A stretch of 63,656 bases of DNA from positions 1 through 63,656 of the forward strand of contig DDLV01000097.1 of assembly GCA_002340325.1 (NCBI GenBank), given 5' to 3'. Positions 34,444-43,323 of this stretch are shown here, one piece after another. Origin of the DNA: Glaciecola sp. UBA2563 (GTDB lineage: Bacteria > Pseudomonadota > Gammaproteobacteria > Enterobacterales > Alteromonadaceae). Each line of letters starts with the position of its first letter. Position 1 is the stretch's first letter. The notes beneath the pieces were generated by a model. That model searched no databases and was not told the origin of the DNA. It saw only the letters and a program-made list of their open reading frames with translations. Position numbers and translations under genes: made by a program.

Positions 34444-34444
34444 A

Positions 34445-35812
34445 TTAAGCTTGCTCCCCTTCTGCGTGCTCTGCAATGATGCCTGCAGTTTGTTCGTCAA
34501 GTACGTGAACTATTGACTTACCGCGTGCAGCTACAACTGCATGCATAAGTATTAGAGGTAATGCTGCAATAATACCAAGCGCTGTTGTTACGAGGGCGTA
34601 AGAGATTGAATTTGCCATGATACGCGGGTCGCCCGTACCAAAAAGCGTGATTTGTTGGAATGTTTCAATCATACCAAGTACCGTACCGAGTAGACCGAGT
34701 AACGGAGCAATAGCTGAGAAAATTTTGATTATATTAATGCCTGATTCAACTGACGGTAGTTCGCGAAGGATGGCCTCGTCGAGTTTTAGCTCCAGCGTTT
34801 CAACGTCTGCCTCTTTGTGCTCTTTGTACACAGTAAGGATTCGACCTAATGCATTAGAGCCAGAAGGATTATCGATATTGTTGAGCTGCGATTTCATTTT
34901 CGCGCCCATAATAGATAGCTGGATGAGTTTGAACACACCAATACCCATTCCTACAACCAACATGATTGTTATTATTAATCCAACTGTTCCGCCAGCCTGA
35001 TAGCGCTCCATTAGCGTCGCTTTTTGTTTGAATAGATTTAAAATCGCACCACGTGATGGGTCGACATATACAGGTACGATGCCCGATGTCTCTCCTCTTA
35101 AGTCTTGGGTACTTGATACTTGGTAAGACTCAGGTTGACGGCCTAGCGGCTGAACTTTATTGTTCTCGTCGTTGTAGATAAGATAGCCTTCATCCCCAAC
35201 AAGGTTAAATGCGCCGATCCTAACGACGTCCTGTGTCGACGTACCGCCGTTGATGTCAACTACTTCTGTTTGGAAGCGGGAGACTTGCCCTGATTCTGTC
35301 ATTTCTTCCATCACATAAATCCAGAGCTGCTCTAGTTCTTGGATATTAGGTAAACCTTTTGCGTCATTCGACATCGCTGTTAGGAAAGCTTCGCGCTCCT
35401 CACGGTTAGCTATCTCTGCACTCACAATTGATGTTGACAATGTACCGTAAGCATCAGCAGAAGCTTGACGAACTACACCGAACATTTCACCCAACGTACC
35501 CGTCGCTTGATCAAGCTCTGTTTCTTTATCAATTATGGCCTGCTCGTTTTCTGCAAATTGATTGGCAAGTCTGTCGCCACGTGCTTCTTCTGCTGCAAAA
35601 TCAGATTGAGCCTTTCTTAAAAGCGCCTGCTTATCAGCCCTTTCATCCATGAACTCTCTTTCTCTTGCTTCATTTATGCGACGTTCGGATAATCTATCCT
35701 GCTTGACGCTTTCGAGAAGTTGCTCAAGTGTACCAGTTGATTGTGCTTGAGCACCGCTAACTGCAACAACGAGTGTGGTAGCGGCAAAAAGTGCTTTTAT
35801 CATCATTTTCAT
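34445..35812 (-). CDS. ExbB-like proton channel with exported coiled-coil domain
   Basis: A 455-residue protein. A signal peptide (LFAATTLVVAVSGAQA) is followed by a periplasmic coiled-coil stretch (LEQLLESVKQDRLSERRINEAREREF through DKETELDQATG). A membrane region near residue 275 and the MotA/TolQ/ExbB channel motif IAPLLGLLGTVLGMIETFQ follow, with SYALVTTALGIIAALPLIL as the last helix. Such long ExbB paralogues are standard in TonB2 systems (TtpC-like). It is 6 bp after the DUF3450 gene and ends just before the small exbB start. Confidence 0.9.
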   Translation of the reverse strand: MKMMIKALFAATTLVVAVSGAQAQSTGTLEQLLESVKQDRLSERRINEAREREFMDERADKQALLRKAQSDFAAEEARGDRLANQFAENEQAIIDKETELDQATGTLGEMFGVVRQASADAYGTLSTSIVSAEIANREEREAFLTAMSNDAKGLPNIQELEQLWIYVMEEMTESGQVSRFQTEVVDINGGTSTQDVVRIGAFNLVGDEGYLIYNDENNKVQPLGRQPESYQVSSTQDLRGETSGIVPVYVDPSRGAILNLFKQKATLMERYQAGGTVGLIITIMLVVGMGIGVFKLIQLSIMGAKMKSQLNNIDNPSGSNALGRILTVYKEHKEADVETLELKLDEAILRELPSVESGINIIKIFSAIAPLLGLLGTVLGMIETFQQITLFGTGDPRIMANSISYALVTTALGIIAALPLILMHAVVAARGKSIVHVLDEQTAGIIAEHAEGEQA

Positions 35813-35818
35813 TTTCTA

Positions 35819-36583
35819 TTACTCCGCCGCTCTTACTGGCAACTTGATTAGATCTTCCGGCACAAGCCCTTGTGCCATTCTGACTGCGCCGATTACTGAA
35901 TCGAGGTATTCACCGCCTAATTCTTCCCATGCTTTACTTTCATTGTTCCAAGCAAATGCCTGAGACTGGTCTAGCTTGAGTGCCACGTATGCAGTTCGAC
36001 CTAAGTTGAAGAAATCAACAGCAACCGACTCTCCACCGAAATCTATTTCGCCTTCTTTAGTAGAGATTGTGCGTCCGTATTGGTTTTCGATTGAGTAAGC
36101 GTCGATAACTTGACGGAATTGCTCAGACACTGTTACGTCTGAACGCGTCATCAGGTCTCGCAATCTTTCTACTCGGTCTAATCGCTCTTGCAAATTGATA
36201 GGAACATCGCGTTTGATAAACTCGTCAAGGCTACTGATCATGCGTTGCATGAGTGGGACAATGCCTTGTTTTGTTTCTTCAATCGAATCTATTTGGGTTT
36301 GTAGTGAGTTGATGACTCTCTGCTGATCAGCAACGAGGCCTGCAAGATAATCGTTGTAAATTTTTAGATTTTCTGTCTGGTCAACTACGCTTCTGTATTC
36401 GATTAAAAGCTCTTGCGACTGTTCTAAGAGGCTGTCGACGCGTTGCTGTGACTTGACTGCATCTTCGACGATTTTGGCTTCTTCGTTTTGTACTGCTGCT
36501 AGCGTGCTGGCTGATATGCTAGCAGAAGCCGAAAACAAAGCGATACCTGCAACTGCCGAAGCAATTTGAGTTCTCTTGCTCAT
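35819..36583 (-). CDS. DUF3450 periplasmic coiled-coil protein
   Basis: A protein of about 254 residues with a signal peptide (SAVAGIALFSASASISAS). A long coiled coil follows (IVEDAVKSQQRVDSLLEQSQ, ENLKIYNDYLAGLVADQQRV, INSLQTQIDSIEETKQ), then a compact domain (RTAYVALKLDQSQAFAWN). DUF3450 proteins head TonB2 operons in Vibrio, Shewanella and Alteromonas. A longer frame starts at 36604; AGG before the ATG at 36583 and the signal peptide favour the shorter form. A sigma-70-like promoter lies at 36693-36721. Confidence 0.88.
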   Translation of the reverse strand: MSKRTQIASAVAGIALFSASASISASTLAAVQNEEAKIVEDAVKSQQRVDSLLEQSQELLIEYRSVVDQTENLKIYNDYLAGLVADQQRVINSLQTQIDSIEETKQGIVPLMQRMISSLDEFIKRDVPINLQERLDRVERLRDLMTRSDVTVSEQFRQVIDAYSIENQYGRTISTKEGEIDFGGESVAVDFFNLGRTAYVALKLDQSQAFAWNNESKAWEELGGEYLDSVIGAVRMAQGLVPEDLIKLPVRAAE

Positions 36584-36692
36584 AATGGACCTATTCCCTA
36601 CCATTTTTTGTTAAGAATATGTTACGTGAAGCCGCACACATTCAGATGTTTTTTATACTTATCGCGTACTTATTATGGACGCTCACACTAGA

Positions 36693-36721
36693 ATACTCAC
36701 AGGATGTTTAATAAATGTCAA
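36693..36721 (-). promoter_or_regulatory. candidate sigma-70 promoter of the DUF3450-exbBBD-tonB operon
   Basis: Minus strand TTGACA (36716-36721), 17-bp spacer, GAGTAT. The -35 is perfect and the -10 is weak. It lies about 110 bp upstream of the DUF3450 start. No Fur-box-like sequence is obvious. The remaining intergenic sequence to 36973 shows only a distant inverted repeat (AAAACGCA and TGCGTTT) and no gene. Confidence 0.5.
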
Positions 36722-36973
36722 GAACTTGACAGCGAATTAAAACGCATCAAGTCAATTAAACTTTTTATGATTTTGCGTTTAAATGCTACTCGTTCTCAAA
36801 TCTAGTAGCACTTCTGATGAGTTTTGATATGTTCTAGGAACGTTAGGGACGCGTATTCACGTCGAAGAGGACGGTTCGGTATTCACTTTATTAATTGTTC
36901 AAGATCATTTACGAGATGACCGATATTCAATTATCTAAGCAAAAAAATATTGGTTAAGCACGGGCGTTTGAAA

Positions 36974-37261
36974 ATGAAGATAGACAATGATATCCACAAT
37001 TATTACGAACACTTGGTTTCCGACAAGATTGATGAATTAGGCATCCCAAAGCGCAAAAATGCAGAATATCTTGCGGATTTGTTTTGTCTTACGTTAAACC
37101 AACTTCCTACTCGCTATATTCGGCACGAAGTTGACATGGCATTTTACTTACCAAATTCGGAGCGACTGCAAATGTCAATGAACGTAGAAAATGCAGTCAA
37201 GAGTGCGATTGAATATCTCGATAAGGCGAGCTCGACTAAAAGAAGAATAAAAGTTCGTTGA
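36974..37261 (+). CDS. ComFB-domain protein
   Basis: A 95-residue protein of the late-competence ComFB family: KIDNDIHNYYEHLVSDKIDEL, then ADLFCLTLNQLPTRYIRHEVDMAFYL. The hallmark N-x-x-E-x-x-V and C-L-x-L-N-x-L-P-x-R-Y are present. Some ComFB proteins in cyanobacteria bind cyclic di-nucleotides. The ATG at 36974 is the first; a TTG 24 bases upstream is possible. It ends at the SRP RNA 3' flank. Function here is unknown. Confidence 0.85.
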   Translation: MKIDNDIHNYYEHLVSDKIDELGIPKRKNAEYLADLFCLTLNQLPTRYIRHEVDMAFYLPNSERLQMSMNVENAVKSAIEYLDKASSTKRRIKVR

Positions 37262-37265
37262 AGAT

Positions 37266-37374
37266 GGTGGTAAACCCCAGCTACATCCCGGCACATAAGT
37301 CCCATGGTACGGCTGCTCCCTTCCGGGCCTGACCGGGTTCCCAAGCTATTATTGCGAGAGAACCGGAGTTCACC
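37266..37374 (-). ncRNA. ffs: 4.5S SRP RNA (small bacterial type)
   Basis: The minus strand carries the conserved SRP domain: GGTCAGGCCCGGAAGGGAGC (GGAAGG tetraloop side) with AGCAGCC, then GTGCCGGGATGTAGCTGG on the 3' side. The terminal helix pairs GGTGAACTCC-like 5' bases with GGGGTTTACCACC. The ~109-nt length fits the 4.5S type. It binds Ffh to form SRP for membrane protein targeting. A sigma-70 promoter lies just upstream and a T-rich stretch follows into the comFB 3' end. Confidence 0.95.
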
Positions 37375-37389
37375 ATTGAAAACGCGTTG

Positions 37390-37418
37390 ATTATGTCGCT
37401 TTACATCAAACGATTCAA
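37390..37418 (-). promoter_or_regulatory. sigma-70 promoter of ffs
   Basis: Minus strand TTGAAT (37413-37418), 17-bp spacer, CATAAT (37390-37395). The spacing is optimal and it sits 16 bp before the mature SRP RNA. Confidence 0.7.
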
Positions 37419-37440
37419 GTAAATACAGCAACAAAGTTTA

Positions 37441-38493
37441 CTAAGTGGCGAATTTTTGTTCGGCCATTTTGTTTGCTACGAATTCTGTTCCACGTGCTGT
37501 TTCTTCTGAAGTTTGTAGCACGTCCACCACGGTCTTTTCTATTGATTGCAAGTGCTTACGCATATCCTCTAACGTACCATCAGGAAGCCGTTGATAATGA
37601 ATATCGATAATACCGCCGGCGTTAATAACATAATCCGGCACATACGTGATTTTTTTATCTAATAACGTTTGGTCTAGACTGAATTCGGCAAGCTGGTTAT
37701 TTGCAGCGCCGGCGATAATGTTCGCTTTTATCCCTGGCAGTGTGTTTGCATTGATTGCGCCGCCCAGCGCACATGGGGAGAACACATCACAGCTTACTTC
37801 ATGTATCTGCGACGGTGAATATACTCTTGCGTCAAATTCGTTTTTCGCATAGATCGCATTTTCTTCGTACACATCAGCTACTGAGAGTTTTGCACCTGCC
37901 TGATACAGTAATTTGGCAAGCCTTTTTCCGACATGACCTATTCCTTGTATCGCGACATGAACATTTGTTAGGTCGGTATCCAACTTATGCCTAACTGCCG
38001 CCTTTATTCCGCAGAAAACGCCATAAGCTGTTGATGGCGCAGGATTACCGTCTGCCGGCTCGTCACAAATAGAAAATCTTGCGTAATTCCCTGCCACCCA
38101 CTTTGTCTTTTGCCCCATCGTTGTGATGTCATTTACCGCTATACCTGAATCTTCTGCGATGATGTAATGACCACCAATACTGTTAACAAACTCCCCCATG
38201 GACAACATCATGTCGTCTGATTTTTGCTGGCGTGGATCACCAATAATCACCGCTTTCCCTCCGCCTTGTGGGAGATTTGCCATTGCTGCTTTGTAAGTCA
38301 TGCCACGCGATAACCGCAAAACATCGGTCAAAGCCTGTTCGGAATTGTCGTAACTCCACATTCTACAACCACCGATAGATGGGCCCAGATGAGTATTGTG
38401 AACGGCAATAATGGCTTTTAGGCCGCTAGTAGGATCATTATAAAAAGCTACGTGTTCATGATTATCAAAATCTGGGTGTTCAAACAATGCCAT
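37441..38493 (-). CDS. leucine dehydrogenase (Glu/Leu/Phe/Val dehydrogenase family)
   Basis: A 350-residue NAD-dependent amino-acid dehydrogenase that deaminates leucine, valine and isoleucine to 2-oxo acids. K68 (GMTYKAAMA) and catalytic K80 (PQGGGKAVI) match the leucine dehydrogenase numbering. The Rossmann domain shows QGIGHVGKRLAKLL. The length and the C-terminal YVINAGGIIDIHYQ also fit. The ATG at 38493 is preferred over a TTG three bases upstream. A divergent Lrp-family gene is the obvious regulator. Confidence 0.93.
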   Translation of the reverse strand: MALFEHPDFDNHEHVAFYNDPTSGLKAIIAVHNTHLGPSIGGCRMWSYDNSEQALTDVLRLSRGMTYKAAMANLPQGGGKAVIIGDPRQQKSDDMMLSMGEFVNSIGGHYIIAEDSGIAVNDITTMGQKTKWVAGNYARFSICDEPADGNPAPSTAYGVFCGIKAAVRHKLDTDLTNVHVAIQGIGHVGKRLAKLLYQAGAKLSVADVYEENAIYAKNEFDARVYSPSQIHEVSCDVFSPCALGGAINANTLPGIKANIIAGAANNQLAEFSLDQTLLDKKITYVPDYVINAGGIIDIHYQRLPDGTLEDMRKHLQSIEKTVVDVLQTSEETARGTEFVANKMAEQKFAT

Positions 38494-38694
38494 CAAATCG
38501 TCTCTATTTACTCATTTGTTGAAAAGCTATCTTATGTGTAACCCGTGAGGACATTCTTTGCGATGATAGGATCTTGTCACGGAAAGTTAAATGCATGTGC
38601 AAATATAGTTAGAATTCCTAGGATATCCATCCTATAATTATTGAATTGTTGAAACATCGGTCTTTGGCAGCGCAGTTAAAAGGGTGGCAATGTA

Positions 38695-39156
38695 ATGAAA
38701 CTTGATAAATTTGACCGTGAAATCCTACGTGTGATGCAACGTGATGCGACAATATCGATGGCAGAATTGAGTCAGTACGTTGGGCTGTCACATACGCCTT
38801 GTTGGCGGCGCGTTAAAAGGATGGAAGCCGAAGGAATTATCAGACAAAAAGTTACATTGCTAAACGCCAAAAAGCTTAATTTAGGCGTGTCTGTATTTAT
38901 TTATGTATCACTAAAAAATCATGACGGTGACTCGTTAACAAAATTTGAAAATGCTGTGCAAGATATTGTTGAAATTGTTGAGTGCCATACCACGAGCGGA
39001 GATAAGGACTACTTGCTTAAAGTCATTGTAAGGAGCATAGAAGAGTACGAACATCTGCTTAAGAGCAAATTGACAAACTTACCATTGGTCGATCACTTAA
39101 GTTCTACATTTGCGCTAAAGCAAGTCAAAAATACAACTGAGTTACCACTTCAATAA
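38695..39156 (+). CDS. Lrp/AsnC-family transcriptional regulator
   Basis: A 153-residue regulator: N-terminal helix-turn-helix (LDKFDREILRVMQRDATISM, then ELSQYVGLSHTPCWRRVKRME), C-terminal RAM/ligand domain (VFIYVSLKNHDGDSL, EIVECHTTSGDKDYLLKVIV). It is of the BkdR-like type that senses branched-chain amino acids. It is divergent from the leucine dehydrogenase, whose control region lies in the ~200 bp between them. Confidence 0.92.
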   Translation: MKLDKFDREILRVMQRDATISMAELSQYVGLSHTPCWRRVKRMEAEGIIRQKVTLLNAKKLNLGVSVFIYVSLKNHDGDSLTKFENAVQDIVEIVECHTTSGDKDYLLKVIVRSIEEYEHLLKSKLTNLPLVDHLSSTFALKQVKNTTELPLQ

Positions 39157-39191
39157 ACTCTATTAACCTTTACTTCCTTCAAGATACGAAT

Positions 39192-39848
39192 TTAGATATC
39201 CGCGTCAGACTGGTTTTCCGGGCTGGCCTCGCGAAATGCATCTATCGCCATGCAATTGTTATAAAGACGCTGTAGCAATGGATAATCAGCCATATTCACG
39301 CCAAATCTCAATGCTCCATATACTTGCGGCACCAAACAAACATCGATCATAGATAAAGAATACCCATAGCAGAATTTGCCCGAACGCGTTTCTAGTTTTT
39401 TGGTAATTGCATCAAAACCTTTTTCGATCCAATGTCTGACCCATGCATTTATTTGTTTATCGTCAGCGTGATAGTCGCTTTTTAACTTTTTCAAAACGCG
39501 AAGATTAACTATAGGTTGGATATCACATGCAATATCTTGGCTAAGCATTCTTACCCGAGCGCGATCAAGTTTATGACTAGGGATAAGTTCCTCGCCCTGA
39601 TCATACTTTTCGTCCAAGTACTCGATAATGGCAAGAGATTGGTGCAACGTAATGTCATCATCTTCATCTACAAACGTTGGGACGAGTTTTGATGGATTGA
39701 GTTGAAAATAGTCTTCTTTGTGTTGTTCCCCGCCATCTTCGGTAAGATGAACAGCACAGTAATCATAGTCTAACTGTTTAAGGTTGAGCGCGATTCTGAC
39801 CCTATAGCTCGCTGACGAGCGCCAGTATCCGTATAGTCTAATGCTCAT
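39192..39848 (-). CDS. maiA: maleylacetoacetate isomerase
   Basis: A 218-residue zeta-class glutathione transferase that converts maleylacetoacetate to fumarylacetoacetate in tyrosine breakdown. The glutathione-site motif SSASYRVRIALNLK (SSxSxRVR) is near the N-terminus. LNPSKLVPTFVDEDD and LHQSLAIIEYLDEKY follow. The C-terminal helical domain has SMIDVCLVPQVYGALRF. It lies 26 bp after tyrR and is probably co-transcribed. No other tyrosine pathway genes are in view. Confidence 0.93.
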   Translation of the reverse strand: MSIRLYGYWRSSASYRVRIALNLKQLDYDYCAVHLTEDGGEQHKEDYFQLNPSKLVPTFVDEDDDITLHQSLAIIEYLDEKYDQGEELIPSHKLDRARVRMLSQDIACDIQPIVNLRVLKKLKSDYHADDKQINAWVRHWIEKGFDAITKKLETRSGKFCYGYSLSMIDVCLVPQVYGALRFGVNMADYPLLQRLYNNCMAIDAFREASPENQSDADI

Positions 39849-39874
39849 ATTGAGAACGTCTCTCCGATTACCAA

Positions 39875-41428
39875 TCAGTGTTTTGCCGAACTTTTGTTTA
39901 TACCGTATTCTCTTAATTTATTAGCAATAGCGGTATGACTTAGGCCGAGTTTTTTGGCCAGTTGCCTCGTGCTTGGATAAGAAGGATAGAGCTGTTTTAA
40001 CATGCCTTTTTCAAATTTTTTAACTTCTTCTTCTAAACTACCTTCAAAATTTTCATCGATGTAGGTTACTGAACTGCTACAAGCGGGAAGTTTAATCGCG
40101 TCTTTGGTGATTTCGTTACCTTCCATCAATGATATTGAACGATACAAAGCGTTTTTCAACTGTCTTACATTGCCTGGCCAAGGATAACCTTGAAGGTATT
40201 CAACGCATGCTTTACTCAATTTTGGGGGCTGAATACCAAGTTTCTTGCTGTGCTGAATCAGCAACCTGTTTGCTAGCGGAATAATATCCTGCTTTCGCTC
40301 TCGCAAAGGTGGAATAACGAGAGAAAGAATATTAAGTCTATAATAAAGGTCTTCTCTGAAGTCACCACTGTCTACTGCTTCGCTCAGGTCTTTGCAACTA
40401 GTGCAAATAATTCTGCAGTCAATGGAATGCACGCGACTGTCACCTATTTTGTGATAAGTTCCGTATTCCAAAACTCTAAGCAATTTAGCTTGCAGCGATG
40501 GCGACATTTCTGATACCTCATCGAACAGTAAAGTCCCGCCCATAGCCTGTTCAAACAAGCCGCTTTTGTCTTCTTGATTGTTAAATGCGCCGGCCGCGTA
40601 TCCGAACAACTCGGTTTCTGCAACTTCATCTGGTAGTGACGCGCAGTTGAGTGTCACAAACTCTCCATCGCTCCTGCGGCTATTGTCGTGGCATGCCTTC
40701 GCAATCTGCTCTTTTCCGCTGCCTGTTTCGCCATTAATTAAGATAATGCCGTCCAGTTCAGACATTCTTTTGGCTTCATTGATGACTTTGCTCATTGCCG
40801 TGGACTTAGCATCAAAATGATCGAAACTATCGCCATTAGACTGGTTAATTATCGAAATTTGCTGCCCTAATCTGACCTCACTTTTGAGCATGATGACAGC
40901 ACCCGCGAGTATCGTCTTATCTTGTTCAGAGACATCAATAGGAAGCACATCGCATATAAAACTCTGCTGTACAAACTGTGCCTTGTGCGTTTGCGCTTTA
41001 ACCTCTTTGCCCGACAGCCATTTAACAATATTAAAGCCGCTTATTAACTCACTGATATCAGTGCCGAGTATCTCATCGAGTGGCATTTCGAGTGAACGTT
41101 GCGCTGCGTCATTTATTAAAATAACTCTGCCATTAACATCGACTGAAAAGACGGGGTCTGGTAAGGCTTGAAGAATCGCACTAAGTTGATTGCGCTCCCG
41201 TTGAATAGGCATAAACGGGGTTGTTTTGACGTCGCTTATCCCATCAACTCTTCTCAACTTGGGCATTAACGTTTGAAAGTCTGTGAAGTCAATAGTGGGA
41301 AAGTCTAAATATAATTTTCCATCGGGCTGTATTTCTATTCCCCTCAGGTCAATTTGGTAATGAGCCAGAATATCCAAGACATTTTGCGTGATCCCAAGTC
41401 TATCTTCACAGGCTATCTCTAATCGCAT
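39875..41428 (-). CDS. tyrR: TyrR-family transcriptional regulator
   Basis: A 517-residue regulator of aromatic amino-acid genes. An ACT domain (1-70, ACEDRLGITQNVLDIL) and a PAS domain (80-190) precede an AAA+ domain with Walker A GETGSGKE (233-240) and FDEVSEMSP. The FIS-type helix-turn-helix ends the chain (YPSTRQLAKKLGLSHTAIANKLREYG). The sigma-54-contact loop GAFTGA is replaced by GAFNNQ, as in E. coli TyrR, which works with sigma-70. It likely controls maiA, which follows. Confidence 0.93.
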   Translation of the reverse strand: MRLEIACEDRLGITQNVLDILAHYQIDLRGIEIQPDGKLYLDFPTIDFTDFQTLMPKLRRVDGISDVKTTPFMPIQRERNQLSAILQALPDPVFSVDVNGRVILINDAAQRSLEMPLDEILGTDISELISGFNIVKWLSGKEVKAQTHKAQFVQQSFICDVLPIDVSEQDKTILAGAVIMLKSEVRLGQQISIINQSNGDSFDHFDAKSTAMSKVINEAKRMSELDGIILINGETGSGKEQIAKACHDNSRRSDGEFVTLNCASLPDEVAETELFGYAAGAFNNQEDKSGLFEQAMGGTLLFDEVSEMSPSLQAKLLRVLEYGTYHKIGDSRVHSIDCRIICTSCKDLSEAVDSGDFREDLYYRLNILSLVIPPLRERKQDIIPLANRLLIQHSKKLGIQPPKLSKACVEYLQGYPWPGNVRQLKNALYRSISLMEGNEITKDAIKLPACSSSVTYIDENFEGSLEEEVKKFEKGMLKQLYPSYPSTRQLAKKLGLSHTAIANKLREYGINKSSAKH

Positions 41429-41593
41429 CTTCGTCTTTTCACCTCGCGTAAACCTTATTAGTTTTACGGTACGTTTGTCAGTAGGATCAATTATTGTTTT
41501 GGACTCAGCTTGTGAATTTACTTGATCAATTAGCGACTCGCGATAGAGGTGGATGGTATTTTGCTGTGTGGTTCTGTTTCGATATACGCATAA

Positions 41594-41620
41594 AAAGCAC
41601 CCTTAAATACTGGGTGCTTT
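41594..41620 (-). terminator. intrinsic terminator after pspC
   Basis: AAAGCACCC, 9-nt loop, GGGTGCTTT followed on the minus strand by TTTTATG. It lies 39 bp after the pspC stop and ends the pspABC operon. Confidence 0.85.
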
Positions 41621-41658
41621 GATTTAGATCTTGGCGTTGTTAGTGTTTCAGGCCACTA

Positions 41659-42102
41659 TTAAAGGTTATTGATCTCTCTATTGAGCTGAAATTCATTTGA
41701 TGTCACATAACTTTCTAAGCGTCTCAAGCGATTTTCAGTTCGTATATACCGCTGTTGGACCTGATGGAATGCTTCTTTGGGAGATTGGCCTGCTTTCCAA
41801 ACCGAGTCCTTGACTTCTACCGGTTCTTCCTTCCTTGGTTTATTGGCATACCCTTTAGTCCCATCAAACGAAGTACCAGAGCCAAAAATAACGCCGCTAT
41901 CTTCCTGTGGCTTATTATCAAGAACCGCCCACAACACAATATACCCTACGAATACAAACGGACCTGTCGTCAGCAGAAATGCAGTTACCGTTAAGATCCT
42001 GACTAGCCAGATTTCAATGCCGAAATAGTCAGCAACCCCTGCACAAACACCCGATATTTTTCCGTTGGTACTATCGCGATATAACTTTTTGCCGCTGTTC
42101 AT
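41659..42102 (-). CDS. pspC: phage shock protein C
   Basis: A 147-residue inner-membrane PspC with the family N-terminus LYRDSTNGKISGVCAGVADYFGIEIWLVRI and a helix FVFVGYIVLWAVL. A C-terminal helical tail (QQRYIRTENRLRRLESYVTS) follows. The ATG at 42102 overlaps the pspB stop (ATGA) and is preceded by GGAGG; a longer frame from 42117 is not supported. PspC with PspB relays membrane stress to PspA. It is the last gene of pspABC, with a terminator at 41594-41620. Confidence 0.93.
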   Translation of the reverse strand: MNSGKKLYRDSTNGKISGVCAGVADYFGIEIWLVRILTVTAFLLTTGPFVFVGYIVLWAVLDNKPQEDSGVIFGSGTSFDGTKGYANKPRKEEPVEVKDSVWKAGQSPKEAFHQVQQRYIRTENRLRRLESYVTSNEFQLNREINNL

Positions 42103-42338
42103 GCTCTTTCCCTCCAATTCGGAGATTCAGAATCTAAAATAGATTCCAGAGTTTCAATGCGTTCCGCCATTTGCTGCTCTCTTTCTACCAAGTTTTGCAA
42201 TATAACGCGTTCTTGTTCAGATAGTCCTTCCGATACACGTTTTTTACTACGGTAGTGCAGTAAAAGCCAAAGAGGGGCTACAAACAGCATAAACAATATA
42301 AAAGGAACACCCATAAAAATTACAATCAATTCGTCCAC
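42099..42338 (-). CDS. pspB: phage shock protein B
   Basis: A 79-residue protein with one N-terminal helix (IVIFMGVPFILFMLFVAPLWLLLHY), then a charged helical coil (SEQERVILQNLVEREQQMAERIETLESIL). This is the standard PspB layout: a membrane anchor and leucine-zipper-like tail that binds PspC. It overlaps pspC by 4 bases and lies 71 bp after pspA. Confidence 0.93.
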   Translation of the reverse strand: MDELIVIFMGVPFILFMLFVAPLWLLLHYRSKKRVSEGLSEQERVILQNLVEREQQMAERIETLESILDSESPNWRERA

Positions 42339-42409
42339 TTTTCACTCTCCTGTTTGCTACGAAGTTGAGACCTGATTTACTTTGCAGTGCACAAGCCTCA
42401 ACCCACTCA

Positions 42410-43117
42410 CTATGCCTTTTTCGCTTTTGACTTTACCGCTGCCACCTTGACGGGCTTGTCATTACTCTTCATTTTAGCCTTTAACGCTGCTAATTCATCC
42501 TCGATTTTATTGTCATTTTCGAGATCAGCAAACTCATCTTTAAGAGTCTTCTTACCGATGTCATATGCCTCGACTTGTGATTCCAAGTCATCGATCTTAC
42601 GCTCAAATTGCTCAAACCGTCCCATCGCATCATCAACTGCAGAAGAGTCCAGTCGCTTTTTTACCTGAAGGCGAGAACTAACTGTCTTTTGGCGCATGAT
42701 AATGGCTTTCTGTCGGCTCTTAGCGTCTGCTAGTTTTTCTTGTAACTGTCCTGTTTCTGTTTGCAACTTAGCTAACTCTTCGTCTATCAACTTAAGTTCT
42801 GCTTCGAGAGCTGTCGCTGCCTCAAATGCTTTTTGTTTCTCCTGAATTGCCGCTCTGGCAAGATCATCTCTATCTTTGCTTAGCGCTAGCTCAGCTTTTG
42901 CTTGCCAGTCATTAACTTCTGCTTGATATTTTGCGATTTGATGCGCGACTTCTTTTTTGTTCGCAATAGTTTTTGCAGATGCACTGCGAACCTCAACAAG
43001 CGTATCTTCCATCTCTTGGATAATCAATCGCACCATTTTTTCTGGATCTTCAGCTTTATCTAAAATTGCGTTTATATTCGAATTTACTATGTCGGTAAAA
43101 CGTGAAAAAATTCCCAT
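42410..43117 (-). CDS. pspA: phage shock protein A
   Basis: A 235-residue ESCRT-III-like coiled-coil protein: MGIFSRFTDIVNSNINAILD amphipathic helix (membrane binding), ARAAIQEKQKAFEAATALEAEL and a long central coil. It repairs damaged membrane and inhibits PspF when unstressed. AGAGG precedes the ATG. A Lys/Ala-rich tail (PVKVAAVKSKAKKA) extends past the usual 222-residue end. A sigma-54-type promoter lies upstream at 43181-43196. Confidence 0.95.
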   Translation of the reverse strand: MGIFSRFTDIVNSNINAILDKAEDPEKMVRLIIQEMEDTLVEVRSASAKTIANKKEVAHQIAKYQAEVNDWQAKAELALSKDRDDLARAAIQEKQKAFEAATALEAELKLIDEELAKLQTETGQLQEKLADAKSRQKAIIMRQKTVSSRLQVKKRLDSSAVDDAMGRFEQFERKIDDLESQVEAYDIGKKTLKDEFADLENDNKIEDELAALKAKMKSNDKPVKVAAVKSKAKKA

Positions 43118-43180
43118 GATTTCTTACCTCTTAATGATTAATTACATTATTAATTAATTGATTACTAATGCCAGTGTGTA

Positions 43181-43196
43181 TTCAATTAGCTTGCCA
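43181..43196 (-). promoter_or_regulatory. sigma-54 (-24/-12) promoter of pspA
   Basis: Minus strand TGGCAAGCTAATTGAA: -24 GG and -12 TTGA at the correct 10-nt spacing; the only deviation is the missing C in TTGC. It lies 64 bp upstream of the pspA ATG and divergent from pspF, the activator that uses this type of promoter. Confidence 0.65.
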
Positions 43197-43323
43197 TTTT
43201 GACTTAACCACGTAACCCTATGTTTTTAATTATATTTTTTGTTTTCAAACTATTCATGGCACAACTTTGCCTTTTGAAGTAAACTAACTTTTAGCAAATT
43301 TGACCAACTATTGCGGTAACGAT

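Noticed and set aside
36740..36781. inverted AAAACGCA / TGCGTTT pair upstream of the DUF3450 gene
   Set aside because: The arms are far apart and match no regulator site I can name.
43257..43270. TGGCACAACTTTGC upstream of pspF, sigma-54-like
   Set aside because: The spacing between GG and GC is one base short of the -24/-12 requirement. pspF is generally sigma-70-driven.
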